Source: Spirogloea muscicola
Lineage: Eukaryota > Streptophyta > Zygnematophyceae > Spirogloeales > Spirogloeaceae
Direction: 5' to 3'
DNA: 11,895 nucleotides
Assembly: GCA_009602725.1 (NCBI GenBank)
Contig: WELB01000269.1
Coordinates: forward strand, 1 to 11,895
Positions 8,069-11,895 of the stretch are shown in pieces. Each line of letters opens with the position of its first letter. Position 1 is the first letter of the stretch. The position numbers and the translations under genes are program-made. The notes under the pieces are model-generated. The model was not told the origin of the DNA. It saw nothing but the letters and a program-made list of their open reading frames with translations, and made no database searches.

Positions 8069-8192
8069 AGAAACAAAGCAGCTACGAGACACTCAGTAAC
8101 CCCTGCTAAGCAGCCGCAGATCAGAGATGCTGGGCTCCTGGAAGTGGGTCCCCTGGCCAGAGCCAGAGGCAGCAGCGAGGGCTCTGCCGGCA
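8069..8192 (+). repeat. Duplicated segment, copy 2 (uninterrupted)
   Basis: Paralogue of 7528-7728 lacking the hairpin unit. It follows directly after the tandem D/E, so one larger duplication of hairpin unit plus flank probably gave rise to both. Confidence 0.75.
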
Positions 8193-8555
8193 CGAAGGTG
8201 CAGCGCCCGGGCCATCCTTAAGCTCTCCCGGTAGAATAATCACTTGGTAACCTCTAGTTAGGAGCCGTGCAAAATCAGAAATACTAGCCGTCGTAAAGCA
8301 ATTCCCTTGACGAAGCCAGAGGCGTGCAGCTAGAGCACGGCCACCCCGCAGTGCTCGCGACTGGACAGAAAAAGCAATCACTTTAGCCAAGATTAGTCTG
8401 CAGGGCTGTAGGGGCAAAGTCACGCTCCCATCTCAATGTGGTATGGCCCCTTACTGGATGAGGGTAACGATGTCAGCTCTTTCAGATTGTAGTCCACCTA
8501 CATTCTGTCAAGGCCTGGCCTCCACAACCTGATTGCACGTTGACCGTGTGTATGT
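8193..8555. other. No feature seen
   Basis: About 360 bp between repeat blocks. Open frames are short and lack motifs; no repeat unit of the neighbouring families was recognised. Confidence 0.4.
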
Positions 8556-8676
8556 GCGCTGGCCTTTCCCAGCGATCGCCTTCTTTTCGTGTTCAGCACG
8601 TCCGGGCCCGTTAGGACCTTGTTCTTCTGGGGTCCTGGGGAGCATCTTTTACTTCTCATCCACAGCCATCGCCCGC
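8556..8676 (-). repeat. Two degenerate reverse-oriented hairpin-family copies
   Basis: Bases 8556-8583 read GCTGGCCTTTCCCAGCGATC followed by GCCTTC. Bases 8604-8676 read GGGCCCGTTAGGACCTTGTTC, then CCACAGCCATCGCC. Both follow the reverse-strand order of the family: GGCC, CTTGTTC, GGCTGG-loop-CAGCC, ATCGCCTTC. Confidence 0.45.
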
Positions 8677-8896
8677 CTCTTACAAACAACTTTCTCCTAG
8701 AGCTTCTTTGCAGCGCGCGCGCTCGGCTTTGCCTTGACGCCCTCGTCCATCTTGGCGCCACCGTCCTCAGAGCATTGCCGCGTCTCGGCGCCGTCTCTCT
8801 GCGTGGCTGGAGTCCCAAAACTACTCGCCTGTGCGCGGCACCATCCCAGTGATCCGTCAATTGTCGAGAGCGCCCCTCTTACCTCGCTTTCAAGCC

Positions 8897-8960
8897 CCTT
8901 CAGACCTCTCTTCTAATTCCTGGGCTGGCCTCTCACAGCCATCGCCCTCTACTGGAAGCG
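8897..8960 (-). repeat. Reverse-oriented hairpin-family copy
   Basis: CTGGGCTGGCCTCTCACAGCC followed by ATCGCCCTCTACTGGAAGCG. On the minus strand GGCTG and CAGCC still form a 5-bp stem. The TGGAAGCG end recurs at 10624-10631. Confidence 0.6.
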
Positions 8961-8970
8961 TCACATTTCT

Positions 8971-9056
8971 CTTGCATAGCTGTGTGGTTTTGCGCCATTC
9001 GGCCCTTTGTACCTTGTTCATTACATTTGTGCTGGCCTTTCACAGCCACTGCCTTC
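8971..9056 (-). repeat. Reverse-oriented long family copy
   Basis: Starts with CTTGCATAGCTGTGTGG, then GCGCCATTCGGCCCTTTG, CCTTGTTCATT and GCTGGCCTTTCACAGCC. The same order occurs at 9768-9856 and, inverted, at 11661-11742, so the family is longer than the hairpin units at 7.3-8.1 kb. Confidence 0.7.
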
Positions 9057-9088
9057 GTTGGTGGCAGTGGCCACCAACTGCCACCAAC
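9057..9088. other. Perfect 12-bp inverted repeat
   Basis: GTTGGTGGCAGT (9057-9068) and ACTGCCACCAAC (9077-9088) are exact reverse complements separated by GGCCACCA. It abuts the end of the family copy at 8971-9056. Confidence 0.8.
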
Positions 9089-9270
9089 TCTTTGGGGTGC
9101 CTCTTTTCTAGCTGCCAGTGCCTTCGACACATGGCTTCTCACTCGGGGTTGCTAAGCATCCATTCGCCATTGTGTCTTGTAAGCGCCATAATAAGGACCT
9201 TCCCCTGGCCGACCACTTTTTCCCATGCACCATGGACACTTATGGGGTAATGGAGCGAAGTGATTGTTCC

Positions 9271-9450
9271 CGTCCAGGCTAATGGCTTCCGTGGTGGTAA
9301 ATGGCTCCTCAGCTTAGCTTGTCAGATATGCATGTGCTCAATCGGGGATTTTAGTGTCCCCGTTAGCTAGCTCATTATTCGGTTAGCAGAACAGTTGTAC
9401 GCTAGAATTGGCCTCCCTTTCGATTTCATACGCACCGTGCGCCTTCTCTC
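9271..9450 (+). repeat. Direct repeat pair, copy 1
   Basis: Shares GGCTCCTCAGCTTAGCTTGT and flanking bases with 9621-9770, as well as the later CGCACCG.GCGCCTT block. This copy is about 30 bp longer in the middle. Confidence 0.75.
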
Positions 9451-9620
9451 CCGCCTCCATCGCCTGGCACAGCTTGTCAATGCCTGCCGACATAGTTGGG
9501 CGGGTAGCTTAGGGCATTCTAGCGTCCCGCAAGTAATAGTTGCTGTTGGAGAATGCGGCTTCCATTGATCTGCAGCGCTCCCAGGGCACTCGCGATACAC
9601 CAGCGTGCTGGGCGAGCATG

Positions 9621-9770
9621 GCCAGGCCAATGGCTTGCGGGTGGTGCTCTGGCTCCTCAGCTTAGCTTGTCGGAAATGTATGTGCTCACTCGTGGGTACC
9701 ATAGACCCCGCTGTAAAGCTCGAAATGACCTGCCTTTCATTTTCATGCGCACCGCGCGCCTTTTCGTCTT
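9621..9770 (+). repeat. Direct repeat pair, copy 2
   Basis: About 80 percent identical to the copy beginning at 9271 over its first 75 bp. It runs directly into the family copy at 9768-9856, so the composite unit may be one larger element whose terminal part is the hairpin family. Confidence 0.7.
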
Positions 9771-9856
9771 GCATAGCTGTGTGGTGTTGGCGCCTTTCGG
9801 CCCTTGGGAAAGTATTCAAATTATCTGGGATGGCTTTTCACAGCCCCCCGCCCCCC
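9768..9856 (-). repeat. Reverse-oriented long family copy
   Basis: CTTGCATAGCTGTGTGGTG, GGCGCCTTTCGGCCC, then GGGATGGCTTTTCACAGCCC. The minus strand can pair GGCT with AGCC in the core. It matches 8971-9056 closely in its first 45 bp and again around CTTTCACAGCC. Confidence 0.7.
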
Positions 9857-10120
9857 TTCTCTTCCCCATCTCTTAATACACACGTCTTCCTTCGGAAAAA
9901 CTCACCTCTAACCCTTCATGCGGGTTGCGCGTGCAGCGGGTGGGCCCCGCTTGGCGAAGCTCCACCGAGCAGCTGTCCGACTTCCCTTACGTTCTTCTTT
10001 ACGCCGCCCACCAGCGGACGGCCCAGATGGTCGGAGGCTGCTGCGTGCTAATTTCCTAAAGCACCGACTCGGGACCGCAATTGTTCCGCTTCCAGACGGC
10101 TGGATGGTATCAAGACACTG

Positions 10121-10176
10121 CTCCCAAAAGCCAGCCCGAAAAGTCATGGATAAGGTCCGAAGGCCAGAAAGCGCTT
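10121..10176 (+). repeat. Forward hairpin-family copy lacking its 5' arm
   Basis: AAAAGCCAGCCCGAAAAG, then ATGGATAAGGTCCGAAGGCC and AGAAAGCGCTT, the same order as copies C and E. The first stem arm is not recognisable. Confidence 0.6.
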
Positions 10177-10590
10177 AACCCCACAGCTACGCAAGTGGCT
10201 ATTACAAAAGCTCAACAACCTACTCAGCCACAAGTCAAGAGTAGCTTGTAGCCGAAAAATACACCAGAAACCTCGAGCTGTGTCACTCAGTCCCTGATAC
10301 CTTGTCAAAACTCATCTCTGCTTGAGCACCCAGTCGTTTAAGCTCCTTACATAGCATTCTTGTTTTGCGCTTTCCTTACTGTTACTGCTGCTGGCAATCA
10401 GCTGCAGCCCCTGCCCTCCACGTTGCAATTGCACTTTGTGCGCCCGTGATCCTGACGTCAGGCTGCTCTTCCGGCTACGGAGCTGGCATGATTACTCTGG
10501 TCGCGGCTGGCTTGATATGCTGCGTCGGGCTAGCTGACGCCATTTTACCTCAACACCATCCGTGCATTCTTCCAACGCTCTTTAAGTCCT
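10177..10590. other. No gene seen; contains a CRE-type palindrome
   Basis: Unique-looking sequence of about 410 bp. A forward-strand open frame from 10365 runs on through the repeat copy at 10591-10632 and has no domain, so it is not called. The only distinct site is the palindrome at 10451-10462. Confidence 0.35.
10451..10462. promoter_or_regulatory. 12-bp perfect palindrome with TGACGTCA core
   Basis: CCTGACGTCAGG is its own reverse complement and contains the full TGACGTCA site bound by bZIP (CRE/C-box) factors. No start codon of a convincing gene lies nearby, so the regulatory role is speculative. Confidence 0.3.
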
Positions 10591-10632
10591 TCAGGCTCTC
10601 CTTTCACAACCAACACCTTCTTCTGGAAGCGA
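10591..10632 (-). repeat. Degenerate reverse-oriented family copy
   Basis: CTCCTTTCACAACCAACACC followed by TTCTTCTGGAAGCG, matching the CTTTCACAGCC, GCCTTC and TGGAAGCG parts of the copies at 8897-8960 and 8971-9056. The stem is lost. Confidence 0.5.
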
Positions 10633-11027
10633 ACTGTCTTGCCTTGGTGCAGAGGTCCTCCGCCAGCCACCGTCCTCCGCTAGGTGAGCCATCTTCTCCT
10701 CAAGGGCAGTCCTTGGTGGCTTCGCGCTGATCGCCGCTTCGATGACACGCTCTTCCTTCAATTCCTTTGGCTCCCAAACGACCTATTTGTACAGCGGTTC
10801 ATCATCATTTCGGCCTTCTACCCGGTCGCTTGGCTGGCATCCGCCAGTGCGAGGGTGGTCAAAGAGCTGATTACGTCATGTGCTGCCCACATGCTTGAGA
10901 TATAATGAGGATGGCGAGCACATTGCCTCCCACAATCTACTACAGAGGTGTTACACTTGGCATGTCACCGCAAGGCTTACTGTCCGGCAATTGGGGTGTC
11001 TGGCATAATGCCGTCTCCAAGCACACG
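10633..11027. other. No feature seen
   Basis: About 395 bp without a recognisable gene, RNA or repeat. Forward and reverse open frames are short and of low-complexity composition. Confidence 0.35.
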
Positions 11028-11363
11028 CTATGTGGCAAGTAGTATATGCGGCGCCTGGACGTGGTCGACATTCCGCCCAGTAAAGGGCCTCGCCTCCTCC
11101 TCGATGTCAAATTCATTGACGCTTCCAAGGGGGATAGTCATGCCGCCTTTGCCTGGCCGGGCAACAACCCATCCGAAGCACAAAGGACGGTCACTACTAG
11201 GACCAACAACGGGGAGGCCACTTTCACCCGTGCGTTCTGGATCCCTGGCGGCTAAGGTAGAAAATGGTCGTCCCTCAGCGTGTGGCCCAGCTTGTGGACG
11301 TGTGCCGTCGTGGCTGAGGGGAAGCAGCTTGGGGCGTATTATTTTTTCGTGGGGTTTTACGTC
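11028..11363 (-). CDS. Unrecognised 111-codon open frame, possible exon or gene remnant
   Basis: The minus strand is open from just after TAA (11366-11364) to TAG (11030-11028). The translation has a balanced composition, with stretches such as LCFGWVVARPGKGGM and GSVNEFDIEEEARPFTGR that look more protein-like than the neighbouring frames. Its only ATG is late (37 residues from the end), so it would be an exon or an old element fragment, not a complete gene. No family was recognised. Two forward-strand frames overlap it (11046-11255 and 10948-11376), and the first also looks plausible (LLLDVKFIDASKGD), so strand assignment is not secure. Confidence 0.22.
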   Translation of the reverse strand, partial: DVKPHEKIIRPKLLPLSHDGTRPQAGPHAEGRPFSTLAARDPERTGESGLPVVGPSSDRPLCFGWVVARPGKGGMTIPLGSVNEFDIEEEARPFTGRNVDHVQAPHILLAT

Positions 11364-11620
11364 TTACAGGATGTAGCTGCCGCTCAGGTCGCAGCACTTC
11401 CAGGCTTGAGCCATCTATCAGCATGCTGGGCTTGCACCAAGCTAGGCCACTGGCCTCCGTGGCGGCGCTCCGGCTTCCTTCCAGTGAGACTGTTCGATAT
11501 TGGAATATGCTCATTCTTGGGCACCCAAGTCCGCCCTACAGAATTGCGCTTCCGCCTCGTGACCTTCGGCCCCTTTCTCAGCCAAGCGTTTTCGCTCGGT
11601 GTGGCCCCACAATGAAAGTG

Positions 11621-11660
11621 AGCTGACCAAAGAAGGAAAGAAGAGCTGACCAAAGAGGGG
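11621..11660. repeat. Short tandem repeat, 23-bp period
   Basis: AGCTGACCAAAGA starts at 11621 and again at 11644, immediately before the family copy at 11661. Confidence 0.7.
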
Positions 11661-11742
11661 AATGGCTGTGAAAAGCTAGCCCAGAAAGAGTGAACACGGT
11701 TCAAAGGGCCGAAAGGCGCCAAAGAACACCCTGCAATGCAAG
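11661..11742 (+). repeat. Forward long family copy
   Basis: AATGGCTGTGAAAAGCTAGCCC, then AGAAAGAGTGAACACGG, AAAGGGCCGAAAGGCGCCAA and ATGCAAGAGA. This is the reverse complement order of 8971-9056 and 9768-9856, and it ties the hairpin units to the CTTGCATAGC end. The core pairs GGCT with AGCC. Confidence 0.7.
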
Positions 11743-11783
11743 AGATCACAGGGAGAGCGCTTGTGAGCCACAACATGCACCAG

Positions 11784-11895
11784 ATGCCGAACGGCAGCGG
11801 GCACTGGCGGCGCCGCTCCGCCGCGGCGCGAGTGGGGCCATGCGAGCCCGGCGTGCGCGGCGCAGCAGGCCGCGAGGGGCCAGTGGAGGGGGCCG
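11784..11895 (+). CDS. Possible start of a further gene (runs off the edge)
   Basis: From ATG at 11784 the frame stays open to the window edge (37 codons), giving an Arg/Ala/Gly-rich peptide (MPNGSGHWRRRSAAARVG). The sequence turns abruptly GC- and CpG-rich here, as it does upstream of the LETM1-like gene, which may mark a promoter or first exon. Open frames are cheap in such composition, so this is weak. Confidence 0.15.
   Translation, partial: MPNGSGHWRRRSAAARVGPCEPGVRGAAGREGPVEGA

Noticed and set aside
10365-10730. Forward open frame of 121 codons
   Set aside because: It crosses the family repeat copy at 10591-10632 and has no recognisable domain.
11280-11776. Overlapping forward and reverse open frames of 111 and 130 codons
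   Set aside because: Both end in or traverse the 11621-11742 repeats, and neither shows a motif; chance open frames are likely.
1-11895. tRNA, rRNA and Pol III promoter boxes
   Set aside because: Looked for GGTTCGA-type B boxes and cloverleaf stems on both strands by eye; none was convincing.

Overview
The window looks like nuclear DNA of a eukaryote, most likely of the green-plant (streptophyte) lineage. Coding sequence is split by short GT-AG introns of roughly 55 to 345 bp. The one gene that can be read end to end belongs to the LETM1-like branch I know from land plants. There are no bacterial features: no operons, no Shine-Dalgarno sites, no long intact ORFs. The lineage call rests on remembered family features and was not tested by a search.

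Left edge (about 193-714, minus strand): the 3' part of a second intron-containing gene, probably a GNAT-type N-acetyltransferase with an unusual Cys-rich tail. Its last exon is interrupted by a one-base shift at a TTT-TGA site. Nothing firm was found in 715-1689 apart from a canonical G-quadruplex motif and a small tandem repeat.

Centre (1690-6556, minus strand): a 14-exon gene whose splice sites and phases all agree, giving 831 residues. It encodes an N-terminal organelle-targeting-like segment, a long charged and partly coiled-coil region, the LETM1 membrane/ribosome-binding core and an Ala-run-containing C-terminal tail. The GC-rich block 6557-7260 upstream of its ATG probably holds its promoter and 5'UTR.

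Right (7273-11742): apparently non-genic, repeat-rich DNA. A short family (about 70-100 bp, core hairpin GGGCTGG-AAAAG-CCAGCCC or a relaxed form) occurs at least 13 times in both orientations. Two copies form a 94-bp tandem, and one copy appears to sit as an insertion inside a duplicated segment whose other copy keeps the uninterrupted site. A second direct repeat pair (about 9271/9621), several perfect inverted repeats and a CRE-type palindrome lie in the same stretch. A 111-codon open frame without recognisable family lies at 11028-11363 (minus). The last 110 bp turn very GC-rich and may be the start of another gene.

The two genes run in the same direction (minus strand). No functional link between them can be claimed.
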